NCBI GenBank assembly: GCA_049687495.1
Contig: JBAVJB010000069.1
Span: forward strand, 1 to 41,658
From: Salinimicrobium sp049687495
Lineage (GTDB): Bacteria; Bacteroidota; Bacteroidia; Flavobacteriales; Flavobacteriaceae
DNA: 41,658 nt
Direction of reading: 5' to 3'
Shown here: positions 32,849-40,880 of the stretch, piece by piece
How the letters are laid out: each line of letters begins with the position of its first letter
How positions within the stretch are numbered: the first letter of the stretch is position 1
Made by a program: the position numbers and the translations under genes
The notes under the pieces: model-generated
What the model was told of the DNA's origin: nothing
The model's database searches: none
Seen by the model: the letters and a program-made list of their open reading frames with translations, nothing else

Positions 32849-35800
32849 ATGGAAAAAAATAACAAATTTCTAACACTGATAGTCTTAGTCGCACTTTCCG
32901 CTTGTTCTACTTATAAAAAACCACAATACCGCGACGAAGAGTCAAGCCAGAATTTCACATATCCTTCAGATAAGAAAATAGAAAAATCCTTTTACCTGTT
33001 AGGGGACGGCGGGTATTCCAATCCCGGTGGCACTTCAGAAGGCTTGCTGGCCTTCAAGACCTATCTTGATTCGGTCAAACAAGTCGGGAATTATACTATT
33101 TTCCTTGGAGATAATATTTACCCGGATGGAATGGAGGAGGAAGGTAATCCTTTACGGGAACGAGGGGAATACCGCGTGGATGCACAACTTGATGCGGTAG
33201 AACATTATGACGGAAAGATCATGTTCATTCCGGGGAACCACGACTGGTATAATGAAGGTATTGCAGGTTTAAAACGGGAACGGGACTACATCGAAGAGCA
33301 GCTTGATGACGATAACATCTTTCATCCTAAGCCGGGCTGCGGTTTCGAGAGTATTGAAGTTTCAGATAAAATTCAGTTGATCGTAGTAGACTCTCAATGG
33401 TATCTTACCAACTGGGATAATCACCCCACCGTAAATGATAACTGCGAGATCAAAACGCGGGAGGCGCTTTTTACCGAAATAGAAAGCGAGCTAAAAAAGA
33501 ACCAGACCAAAATGGTTGTTTTTGCCATTCATCATCCTTTGTATACCAATGGGGTGCACGGCGGGTTCTACAACTTCAATCAACATCTTTATCCGTCACA
33601 AAAGAAGATCCCTTTTCCCATTTTAGGATCTCTGGCCATGCTTATTCGTACCAGTGGCGGGGTTTCAATTCAGGATACCCAGAACCTTCGTTATAAAAAA
33701 CTGGTCAACAGGTTGGAGACTATTGCTAAAAAATGGGGAAATGTGGTATTTGTATCGGGACACGAGCATAGTCTGCAGTATATTGAGAAAGATGGGATCA
33801 AACAGGTGGTTTCGGGAGCCGGTTCAAAAGGTACAAATGTGCACCTTGGGAAAGACGGCCTCTTCGCGTATGAAGGCCAGGGGTTTGCTGTACTTGATGT
33901 TTTCGAGGATGGCGCCACCTGGGTGAGTTACTACGGAAGTGATGGGAACAACCCAAAGCTGTTATATAGGCACGAAGTTTATGAAGCTCCTGAACCTGTT
34001 AATCTTGACACCCTGCCGCAGACCTTTCCTAATTATGTAGAAGCATCTGTTTATGATCCAGAAGAAACCGAAAAAACTGAAGCCTACGAGAGTGTCTGGG
34101 GAGACAGGTACCGCAATATCTACGGAACCAAGGTCAAAGCCAAAGTTGTAGATCTGGATACTTTGTACGGCGGAATGCAGGTGATGAGGACCGGCGGCGG
34201 GCACCAAACAAAATCCCTTAGACTGAAGGATCCTCAGGGAAGAGATTACAACATGCGGGCTATAAAGAAAAGCGCGGTGCAATTCCTGCAAACGGTCGCG
34301 TTTAAAGATGCTTCTGTAACCTCAGATTTTGAAAATACACTTGCCGAAGATGTTATTGAAGATTTTTATACTTCGGCGCACCCATACGGCTTTATGGTGA
34401 TCCCGACCCTTTCTGAAGCTGCAGGAGTTTACCATACAAATCCCAAGCTGTTTTATGTTCCTAAGCAAAGAGCGCTGGGGCGTTACAATAATGAATATGG
34501 CGATGAACTCTACATGATCGTGGAGCGACCAGAGGAGCATTACACAGGATATGAATCATTTGGAGCGCCCAATCATGATATCGAAAGTACTGACGGAGTA
34601 TACGAACGCCTGAGAAGAGATGAAAAGTATAAGCTGGACGAGCCTTCCTACATCAGGGCGAGGATCTTTGATATGCTGGTAGGGGATTGGGACAGGCATC
34701 AGGATCAATGGCGCTGGTCAGAATTTGAAGATGAGGAGGGAAATCACACTTTTCGACCTGTACCAAGAGATCGCGACCAGGTCTTTTCTAATTTTGACGG
34801 AGCCTTTTTTGCCACTTTACGAGGGCTTACAGGACTTGCTAATCAATTTGCTGTCTACAACGGCGATATTAAAGATGTAGAGTGGTTCAATACCGCTGCC
34901 ATAGGGCTTGACCGTAGTCTAATTCAAAATGAAGGTAGGGAAGAGTGGATCAAACAGGCAAAATACCTGCAGGAGCACGTTACAGACGATGTTATTGAAG
35001 AGGCTTTTTCCAAACTTCCCGAGGAAACCCGTGGGGAATCTTCAGAAAGGATTCAGAAATATTTAAAAGAACGTCGTGGTAACCTGGTCGATATTGTCGA
35101 GCGGTATTACAAGGTAATGGCTAAAACTTCAATTGTTACCGGCACAGATAAAGATGATTTTGTAGAAGTTATTCGCAAACCCGACGGTTTCACCAAGATC
35201 ACCATCTACAGAATTAAAGATGGTGAAAAGGCCGATATTGTAAATTCGCGCTCTTATGACCCCAAATTCACCAATGAGATCTGGCTGTATGGACTGGATG
35301 ATGACGATGTTTTTGAAGTGACAGGAGAAGGGAAAGATCCAATTATGATGCGCATTGTTGGAGGTCAAAACAATGACATCTATCGCATCAAAAATGGAGA
35401 AAATTTAAAGGTCTATGATTATAAGTCTAAACCTAACACTATAGAATCTCTGGATAAGGCGAAGCTTCACCTTACTGATGATTACGAAGTGAATATTTTT
35501 GATAAAGACAGAAAGATATATAAAACCACCAGGATCATCCCGGCAGTAGGATTTAACCCCGATGATGGTGTTAAAATTGGCCTCCGGGCGTCGTATGATA
35601 TTTATGGCTTCCAAAGAAATCCTTTTACCACAAGGCATTCTATTAGCGCCGGCTACTATTTTGCCACCCAAAGCTTTGATGTTCATTATGAAGCACAATT
35701 CGCAAATATGTGGAAGAGCTACAATTTGTTAGTGGGCGCACATTTTACGAGCCCCAGCTTTACGAGGAATTTCTTCGGGTATGGCAATGAAACCTATAAT

Positions 35801-36565
35801 CCTGAAGATGAGCTTGGGATGGACTATAACAGGATACGGCTAAGCAGGCTCGGGGGAGAAGCAGGATTTGTAAAAGAAAGCCCCTTCGGAAGTTATTTTA
35901 AATATGTTGCCTCTTTTGAAGGTGTGAAAATTGATGACAGCGATGACAGGTTTATTTCTGAAGCATTCAATACAGATTCAGATTTCTTCGAGCGCAAGTA
36001 TTTCTTTGGCCTTGAGGGGATCTACAGGTATGAAAGTTATGATGAGGTCAATAATCCTTCTAACGGAATGAAATTTCAGCTGAAGGTAGGTGGAAAAATG
36101 AACACCAACGATGCCAACAAGATCTTTGGTTATGTAGAACCTTATCTTGGTTTTTATCGCTCCATAACCAGGAATCGTAAACTTGTTCTCAACCCTCGAA
36201 TTCAGGCTGAAGTAAATGTGGGAGATGATTTTCAATTCTACCAGGCCGCTACTTTGGGAGGAGAAAATGGGCTCCGCGGGTTTAGGACCAACAGGTTCTC
36301 AGGTGAAAGTGCTCTGGCAACAGGCGCAGATCTTCGTTACAGTTTCGAGGAATTTAAAACGGCCCTTTTACCTGTACAAATAGGAGTGTTTGCAGGCTAT
36401 GATGTAGGTCGGGTTTGGATGGGTAATGAAGATAGCAGTGTCTGGCATGACAGTTACGGCGGCGGATTCTGGGTGACCAGTGCAAAAGCCCTTAGCGGCA
36501 GGTTCAATCTCTTTTCTGGAGGGGAAGGCCTGCGATTCAGCTTTAGCTTTGGGTTTAACTTCTAA
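32849..36565 (+). CDS. Calcineurin-like phosphatase lipoprotein fused to Omp85-type barrel
   Basis: The protein has 1238 residues. The lipobox is LSAC with Cys19. Residues about 45-330 are a metallophosphatase with all motifs: GDGG (Asp53), GDN (87-89), GNHD (129-132), AIHHPLY and GHEH. A middle region of about 500 residues includes LVGDWDRHQDQWRW and PRDRDQVF, which resemble HipA/kinase-like loops but cannot be assigned. From about 930 the chain is beta-barrel-like with the Omp85/surface-antigen motif GGENGLRGFRTNRF, and it ends FSFSFGFNF with a terminal Phe. This architecture is conserved in Bacteroidota. A phosphatase held at an outer-membrane pore is inferred; the substrate is unknown. 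A long perfect terminator follows. Confidence 0.88.
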   Translation: MEKNNKFLTLIVLVALSACSTYKKPQYRDEESSQNFTYPSDKKIEKSFYLLGDGGYSNPGGTSEGLLAFKTYLDSVKQVGNYTIFLGDNIYPDGMEEEGNPLRERGEYRVDAQLDAVEHYDGKIMFIPGNHDWYNEGIAGLKRERDYIEEQLDDDNIFHPKPGCGFESIEVSDKIQLIVVDSQWYLTNWDNHPTVNDNCEIKTREALFTEIESELKKNQTKMVVFAIHHPLYTNGVHGGFYNFNQHLYPSQKKIPFPILGSLAMLIRTSGGVSIQDTQNLRYKKLVNRLETIAKKWGNVVFVSGHEHSLQYIEKDGIKQVVSGAGSKGTNVHLGKDGLFAYEGQGFAVLDVFEDGATWVSYYGSDGNNPKLLYRHEVYEAPEPVNLDTLPQTFPNYVEASVYDPEETEKTEAYESVWGDRYRNIYGTKVKAKVVDLDTLYGGMQVMRTGGGHQTKSLRLKDPQGRDYNMRAIKKSAVQFLQTVAFKDASVTSDFENTLAEDVIEDFYTSAHPYGFMVIPTLSEAAGVYHTNPKLFYVPKQRALGRYNNEYGDELYMIVERPEEHYTGYESFGAPNHDIESTDGVYERLRRDEKYKLDEPSYIRARIFDMLVGDWDRHQDQWRWSEFEDEEGNHTFRPVPRDRDQVFSNFDGAFFATLRGLTGLANQFAVYNGDIKDVEWFNTAAIGLDRSLIQNEGREEWIKQAKYLQEHVTDDVIEEAFSKLPEETRGESSERIQKYLKERRGNLVDIVERYYKVMAKTSIVTGTDKDDFVEVIRKPDGFTKITIYRIKDGEKADIVNSRSYDPKFTNEIWLYGLDDDDVFEVTGEGKDPIMMRIVGGQNNDIYRIKNGENLKVYDYKSKPNTIESLDKAKLHLTDDYEVNIFDKDRKIYKTTRIIPAVGFNPDDGVKIGLRASYDIYGFQRNPFTTRHSISAGYYFATQSFDVHYEAQFANMWKSYNLLVGAHFTSPSFTRNFFGYGNETYNPEDELGMDYNRIRLSRLGGEAGFVKESPFGSYFKYVASFEGVKIDDSDDRFISEAFNTDSDFFERKYFFGLEGIYRYESYDEVNNPSNGMKFQLKVGGKMNTNDANKIFGYVEPYLGFYRSITRNRKLVLNPRIQAEVNVGDDFQFYQAATLGGENGLRGFRTNRFSGESALATGADLRYSFEEFKTALLPVQIGVFAGYDVGRVWMGNEDSSVWHDSYGGGFWVTSAKALSGRFNLFSGGEGLRFSFSFGFNF

Positions 36566-36572
36566 GTAGAAA

Positions 36573-36613
36573 AACAAAGGCTGTCAAAAATGACATTTTT
36601 GACAGCCTTTGTT
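36573..36613. terminator. Perfect 20-bp-arm hairpin terminator
   Basis: Arms 36573-36592 and 36594-36613 are fully complementary around a single central A. The inner 19 bp (TCAAAAATGACATTTTTGA) match 23416-23434. It lies 7 bases after the phosphatase-barrel stop and 10 bases before the convergent mscS stop, so it can serve both genes, although the T-runs lie inside the stem. Confidence 0.75.
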
Positions 36614-36623
36614 GTGGACTTTT

Positions 36624-37511
36624 TTAAGATTCTTCCTTAGGCTCAATTCCCAGTTTATTGGTAAACTCCAGAGTCCTGATTGGGAATGGAATATTGATGC
36701 CATTTTGATCGTAAACCTTTTTTATCTCTATGATAGCTTTGCTTCGGGCAAAGAGGAGTTCGCGATTGGTTGTGGCTGCGGTCCAGAATCTAACAACAAA
36801 ATTGATCGAGCTGTCCCCGAATTCTTTGTACATAAATTCCACTTCTTCTTCCATGTTCTGCGGGAAGTGCTTTTGCACCGTCTTTGTCGTCAACTCTTTT
36901 ACAAATTCCAGATCGGAGTTATAAGCTACCCCGCAATCTACCATAACCCGTGACCTTGCAGTCCGTGAAAAGTTTTTAAAAGGCGCATCAATGACCTGCG
37001 AGTTAGGAATTACCACATAATTGTTGTCAGCTTGCTGAATAACGATACTTCTTAGGTTGATCTCAACGACCTTTCCTGCAAAACCGTTATTCTCGATCCA
37101 ATCCCCAATTTGCAATTCATGAAGAAAGCTTAACAGGATTCCTGAAAAGGTGTTATTCAAGGTGCCTTGTAGGGCAAGACCAATAGCTAATCCCACAACA
37201 CCTGCCCCTGCAAGAATCGAGGTAAGGACTGTATTTAGGTTCAGCAAACCAAGAGCGACAACAAAACCAATCGTAATCACCACAACTTTGATGATCTTAA
37301 TGGTGATCTCTCTAATTGAATCCTGTTTGACTCTATATCTCAGGAGTTTGTCCAGGAGTTTTCCAATATATTTAGCCGCGACTATGAAAAGAATAAAGAC
37401 AATTACGGCCAAAATGAAGTTAGGCAAACTCAGGATCAAAGAATCCATCCATTCGCCTAACTTGTCCCAGATTCCTTGTACGGAATCGTGTAAATTAAAA
37501 CTTTCTGCCAT
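36624..37511 (-). CDS. mscS: Small-conductance mechanosensitive channel, MscS family
   Basis: The protein has 295 residues. Two N-terminal membrane helices (PNFILAVIVFILFIVAAKYIG and EITIKIIKVVVITIGFVVALGLL) precede the pore helix, which shows the Gly/Ala pattern ILAGAGVVGLAIGLALQGTLNNTFSGILL, and a beta domain with GDWIENNGFAGKVVEINLRSIVIQ. It releases solutes on osmotic downshock. Size and motif match the short MscS class. It starts 8 bp after dps, so the two share a transcript. Confidence 0.95.
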   Translation of the reverse strand: MAESFNLHDSVQGIWDKLGEWMDSLILSLPNFILAVIVFILFIVAAKYIGKLLDKLLRYRVKQDSIREITIKIIKVVVITIGFVVALGLLNLNTVLTSILAGAGVVGLAIGLALQGTLNNTFSGILLSFLHELQIGDWIENNGFAGKVVEINLRSIVIQQADNNYVVIPNSQVIDAPFKNFSRTARSRVMVDCGVAYNSDLEFVKELTTKTVQKHFPQNMEEEVEFMYKEFGDSSINFVVRFWTAATTNRELLFARSKAIIEIKKVYDQNGINIPFPIRTLEFTNKLGIEPKEES

Positions 37512-37519
37512 TCTTCAGA

Positions 37520-38011
37520 TTAAATACTTGTGGCTCTTTCTGAAGTTTTCATTTTCCAGGCTTCGAGCATCCAGCTGGTTTTCTCGAGCTCACGAATATA
37601 GGCTCCAATTAAGTCTATAGTACCTTCATCACCACCGTCTCCGGCCACTTTCACAACTTTTCTCATTTGCTTTAATAACGTACCGTGGTCTTCCAAAAGG
37701 GTCTTGATCATTTCAAAATCCTCAAGATCATCCTTTGATTCTTCGATGTTCGCTTTTTGAAGATACTCGCTTAGGTTACTGCTGGGTTTCATGCGAAGGG
37801 TAAGAATACGTTCAGCAATTTCATCGATCTTGACTTTAGCATCATCATAAAGCTCTTCAAATTTCTCGTGCAGATCAAAGAAGTTGATCCCATTCACATT
37901 CCAGTGAAAATTTCTAAGCTTTTGATAATATAAGTGGTAATCGGCTAATAGAGTGTTTAGCTCATCCACAGTGTTAGAAGTTTTGTTTTCGTCAAGTCCT
38001 AAATAACTCAT
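37520..38011 (-). CDS. dps: Dps-type ferritin-like DNA-protection protein
   Basis: The protein has 163 residues. Dps proteins form 12-mers that oxidise and store iron and protect DNA. The ferroxidase residues have canonical spacing: His36 (FHWNVNG), His48 (FFDLHEKFEELYDD), Asp63 and Glu67 (KIDEIAER). The N-terminal tail is short and not Lys-rich, so direct DNA binding is uncertain. A -7 box TAAATTTG lies upstream at 38043-38050. It is followed by mscS after 8 bp, combining oxidative/iron stress and osmotic stress functions in one transcript. Confidence 0.95.
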   Translation of the reverse strand: MSYLGLDENKTSNTVDELNTLLADYHLYYQKLRNFHWNVNGINFFDLHEKFEELYDDAKVKIDEIAERILTLRMKPSSNLSEYLQKANIEESKDDLEDFEMIKTLLEDHGTLLKQMRKVVKVAGDGGDEGTIDLIGAYIRELEKTSWMLEAWKMKTSERATSI

Positions 38012-38042
38012 AATAATAGTTTATTGTTTTTAAGTTCAGTAT

Positions 38043-38050
38043 CAAATTTA
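38043..38050 (-). promoter_or_regulatory. -7 box TAAATTTG of the dps-mscS operon
   Basis: Read on the minus strand it fits TAnnTTTG, 31 bases from the dps ATG. No -33 TTG is found at the normal distance. Confidence 0.4.
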
Positions 38051-38088
38051 GAAATAGTCATCCTTTCTAAAAAGGGAGGGTAATAGAG

Positions 38089-38409
38089 TTAATCTATTGG
38101 CCTATTTTTGCGGAGGTTAAGCTTTTTCATGAGCTCATCAGAAATTTGGCCGCTGGAATAATCATAACCATCTACCAAAACTCCTTTTCGCCCTGAGGAA
38201 GTGCTAATTGCATAAAGAATAGCTTCATCACCGGGATTGGACGGGCCTTCAAATCTATATACTTCGTCAACCACAAAATCCTGGTCGAAAAATTCTTTTT
38301 TTTCGGCTTCGGTCTTCATTTTTTTGTCCAGGAGGTTAAAGTCTTCTTCATAGCCTTCCTCCAGACGTAACATATTGATTGTTTCAGATAATGTACCTTT
38401 CTGTTTCAT
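38089..38409 (-). CDS. Small conserved acidic protein, function unknown
   Basis: The protein has 106 residues, cytosolic and charged. It begins MKQKGTLSETINMLRLEEGYEEDFNLL and contains DQDFVVDEVYRFEGPSNPGDEAILYAISTSSGRKGVLVDGY near the middle. I recall similar small Bacteroidota proteins, sometimes mislabelled as phosphoribosylpyrophosphate synthetase, but nothing here supports that enzyme: there is no PRPP loop and the chain is far too short. It lies 77 bp upstream of dps on the same strand and may share stress-related expression. Confidence 0.7.
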   Translation of the reverse strand: MKQKGTLSETINMLRLEEGYEEDFNLLDKKMKTEAEKKEFFDQDFVVDEVYRFEGPSNPGDEAILYAISTSSGRKGVLVDGYDYSSGQISDELMKKLNLRKNRPID

Positions 38410-38496
38410 GTTCTGTTGATTTAACTTTCAGTTTAAAATACGCCCGAAGTGCCGCGTTTGCAAATGGCAGCAGGGGTTTAGTATAACTTTAACTAG

Positions 38497-38661
38497 TTAT
38501 TCTTCATGATTCTTTTTCCTCGTCCTGAACAGGCCAAAGGGGATTACGAGTAATAAGAAAAAGTACCAGCCGGTAACCAGGCCAATTATAGTAATTATGG
38601 CTGCCAAAATGTAGAGCCAATAGGTCTTCAAAAATTGCATTTTTGGATCATCTTTATGCAT
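38497..38661 (-). CDS. Small membrane protein, 54 residues
   Basis: A short frame starts MHKDDPKMQFLKTYWLYILA and ends FRTRKKNHEE. Two hydrophobic stretches (about 14-30 and 32-45) form one or two membrane helices, with a positively charged C-terminal end (RTRKK). It lies in what would otherwise be a 343-bp gap and has coding-like amino-acid composition with no rare residues out of place. It is read in the same direction as the genes to its left and divergent from the LacI-type gene. I recognise no family; its function is unknown. Confidence 0.6.
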   Translation of the reverse strand: MHKDDPKMQFLKTYWLYILAAIITIIGLVTGWYFFLLLVIPFGLFRTRKKNHEE

Positions 38662-38692
38662 AGCTGAAGTTAAGAAAGAAATTTACCGAAAT

Positions 38693-38728
38693 CAACGAAA
38701 CTTTTTTCGTTGGCTTTAATTACATTTG
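38693..38728 (+). promoter_or_regulatory. Promoter and candidate operator of the LacI-type gene
   Basis: CAACGAAA-CTTT-TTTCGTTG (38693-38712) is a perfect 8-bp inverted repeat. It is followed by the -7 box TACATTTG (38721-38728), 24 bases before the LacI-type ATG. The dyad overlaps where RNA polymerase would contact the promoter, as expected for autorepression. Confidence 0.55.
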
Positions 38729-38752
38729 TTTCTAATCCTGATATTTTTCCCT

Positions 38753-39769
38753 ATGAAAAGCAGAATTACTTTAAAGGAATTGGCAAAGCTGCTTAACGTT
38801 TCTGTCTCTACTGTTTCCAAAGCTTTGAATGACAGTCCGGAGATTAGTCCCAAGACCATCCAGCGGGTAAAGGAGCTTGCCGCGCTTCATAAGTACAGGC
38901 CTAATCCCACGGCCGTCAATTTGAAAAGCAGTAAAAGCGGTACCATAGGAGTGCTAATTCCAAATATTGCAAATTCATTTTTTGCAAAAGTGCTTTCGGG
39001 TATGGAGGCAAGGGCCCAAAAAGAGGGCTTACAGGTGATCACTTATATTTCGAATGAATCTCATGAAAGGGAAAAGCAGATCGCTGAAATGCTCACATCA
39101 GGTTTTGTAGATGGAGTTTTAATAGCAATTGCTGAAGAGACTCAGAGATTGAAGGAGTTTGATCATATTAGAAACATTATTCAATATGATATTCCTGTAG
39201 TACTGTATGATCGTATAGACTTTGATATGCCTGTAGATAAGGTAGGAATTGACGACAGGAGAGTGTTCTATGATGCGACCTTAGATCTTTTGGGAAAGGG
39301 TTTGAAGAAAATTGGACTAGCTACCTCCATTCATCACATGGGTGTAGGTAAGGCGCGAATAGAAGGATATAGGAAGGCTCTGGGGGAGGATCACCAGTTT
39401 TATATCGCAAATTCGGCGAATATGGAAAGCTTAAAGGAAAAGACTCTTAAGATGCTCCTCGAAGATAAGGTGGAGGCTGTCTTATGTAGTGATTTTGACA
39501 GCACCATGATCACCTATAGGCTCGCTTATGAGAATGGCATAAGAATTCCTGAAGATCTTAAGCTCATCGGTTTCCTAAGAGGAGGTTTGGCAAAATATCT
39601 GACACCTTCAGTAAGTTTTGTTGACCAATTTCCGGATAAGATTGGAGAAAAAGCTATGGAGGTATTGATCGACAGAGTTAACCGAAAAAATACAGGCCCA
39701 AAAGAAAAAATAGTCATAGAAACAGAGGTTGTGCATTATGAGTCCAGCCAATTTCCGGAAAAAGAATAG
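38753..39769 (+). CDS. LacI-family transcriptional regulator
   Basis: The protein has 338 residues from ATG 38753; nine upstream in-frame residues (MFLILIFFP) overlap the promoter and are rejected. The N-terminal HTH is TLKELAKLLNVSVSTVSKALNDSPEISPKT with the hinge HKYRPNPTAVNLKSSKSGTIGVLIPNI, followed by a periplasmic-binding-like effector domain (SGFVDGVLIAIAEET, DIPVVLYDRIDFDMPVDKVGIDD, LKLIGFLRGG). It binds a sugar-type ligand and controls DNA binding. Its neighbours are UDP-sugar genes rather than a sugar-uptake locus, so the ligand cannot be guessed. A dyad in its own promoter suggests autoregulation. Confidence 0.93.
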   Translation: MKSRITLKELAKLLNVSVSTVSKALNDSPEISPKTIQRVKELAALHKYRPNPTAVNLKSSKSGTIGVLIPNIANSFFAKVLSGMEARAQKEGLQVITYISNESHEREKQIAEMLTSGFVDGVLIAIAEETQRLKEFDHIRNIIQYDIPVVLYDRIDFDMPVDKVGIDDRRVFYDATLDLLGKGLKKIGLATSIHHMGVGKARIEGYRKALGEDHQFYIANSANMESLKEKTLKMLLEDKVEAVLCSDFDSTMITYRLAYENGIRIPEDLKLIGFLRGGLAKYLTPSVSFVDQFPDKIGEKAMEVLIDRVNRKNTGPKEKIVIETEVVHYESSQFPEKE

Positions 39770-39809
39770 GCTTTAAGAGGAAATTAGGACTTAGCTTCAC
39801 CTAAAATTT

Positions 39810-39817
39810 TACCTTTG
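39810..39817 (+). promoter_or_regulatory. -7 box TACCTTTG upstream of the epimerase gene
   Basis: It matches TAnnTTTG and lies 33 bases before the ATG. A TTA at 39791-39793, 16 bp upstream, could be a weak -33 element. It suggests that the polysaccharide-type genes are transcribed separately from the LacI-type gene. Confidence 0.5.
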
Positions 39818-39850
39818 GCATACATCAAAAAACAACCCAAATTTAACTAA

Positions 39851-40771
39851 ATGAACAGCAAACAATTTGAATTGCTCAGTTCTTCAAAAGTATTGGTCAC
39901 AGGAGGCGCAGGCTTTATTGGCTCCAACCTTTGCGAAAAACTACTTGGATTAAATGCTGAAGTAGTTTGCCTCGATAATTTCGCTACCGGAAAAAGAGAA
40001 AATCTTAAGGCTTTTCAAGATCACAGGAATTTTTCTCTTATTGAAGGAGATATTCGAGACCTTGACGTTTGTAAAAAGGCAGTTGAAGGAGTAGACTTTG
40101 TACTTCATGAAGCTGCTTTAGGATCAGTTCCTCGTTCCATTAATGATCCCATTACCAGTAATAATGTGAATGTTTCGGGATTTGTTAATATGCTTGTTGC
40201 TGCCAAAGAGGCTAAGGTAAAGCGTTTTGTCTATGCTGCAAGTTCTTCTACCTATGGAGATTCCGAAGATCTTCCAAAGGTGGAGGATAAGATAGGAAAA
40301 CCTCTTTCTCCCTATGCTATCACGAAGTATGTAAATGAGTTATACGCTGATATTTTTCACCAGACCTATGGCATCAATACGATAGGGTTGCGGTACTTCA
40401 ATGTCTTCGGAAGGAAACAGGATCCTGATGGAGCTTACGCAGCGGTAATTCCGAAATTCGTAATGCAATTCATGAAGCATGAGAGTCCGGTGATCAACGG
40501 GGACGGGACCTATTCCAGGGATTTCACCTATATAGACAATGTGGTGCAAATGAATCTTCTCGCTCTGACTACTGATAATAAAGAAGCTCTGAACCAGGTG
40601 TATAATACGGCAGTTGGAGACAGGACCAATCTCAAAGAGTTGACTCAGTTACTGAAAAAATATCTTTCTGAATACGATCCTAAGATTGCTGAAGTTGAAG
40701 TAAAACACGGCCCCAATAGGGCAGGTGACATTCCGCATTCCCTGGCTTCAGTAGAAAAAGCAAAGGCCTGA
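39851..40771 (+). CDS. WbpP-like UDP-sugar 4-epimerase, ended by an in-frame TGA
   Basis: The protein has 306 residues to the TGA at 40769-40771. It is an extended short-chain dehydrogenase: the NAD motif GGAGFIGSNLCEKL is near residue 18, and SSSTYGD and catalytic Tyr155/Lys159 (SPYAITKYVNELYADIF) are followed by GLRYFNVFGRKQDPDGAYAAVIPKF and YIDNVV. This pattern fits WbpP-type epimerases that interconvert UDP-GlcNAc/UDP-GalNAc or their acids. After the TGA the same frame continues with LGYEPEYKIEAGLKEAVEWY to TAG at 40865-40867, exactly the family's C-terminal helix, so the gene is broken by one codon. The WbpO-like gene follows 14 bp after that TAG. Confidence 0.85.
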   Translation: MNSKQFELLSSSKVLVTGGAGFIGSNLCEKLLGLNAEVVCLDNFATGKRENLKAFQDHRNFSLIEGDIRDLDVCKKAVEGVDFVLHEAALGSVPRSINDPITSNNVNVSGFVNMLVAAKEAKVKRFVYAASSSTYGDSEDLPKVEDKIGKPLSPYAITKYVNELYADIFHQTYGINTIGLRYFNVFGRKQDPDGAYAAVIPKFVMQFMKHESPVINGDGTYSRDFTYIDNVVQMNLLALTTDNKEALNQVYNTAVGDRTNLKELTQLLKKYLSEYDPKIAEVEVKHGPNRAGDIPHSLASVEKAKA

Positions 40772-40867
40772 CTTGGTTACGAACCTGAATACAAAATTGA
40801 AGCTGGCTTAAAAGAGGCTGTGGAATGGTATTGGGAGAATCTTCGGGAAAATGTTGAGCATAAATAG
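40772..40867 (+). pseudogene. Detached C-terminal segment of the epimerase gene
   Basis: 31 codons and a TAG in the same frame as the upstream epimerase encode LGYEPEYKIEAGLKEAVEWY and the end ENVEHK. Homologous proteins have this helix joined through a KAxxLLGYxP sequence. The codon TGA at 40769-40771 sits where a Leu or similar residue is expected (TTA to TGA is one base change). Confidence 0.75.
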
Positions 40868-40880
40868 TAATAAAGTTTCA

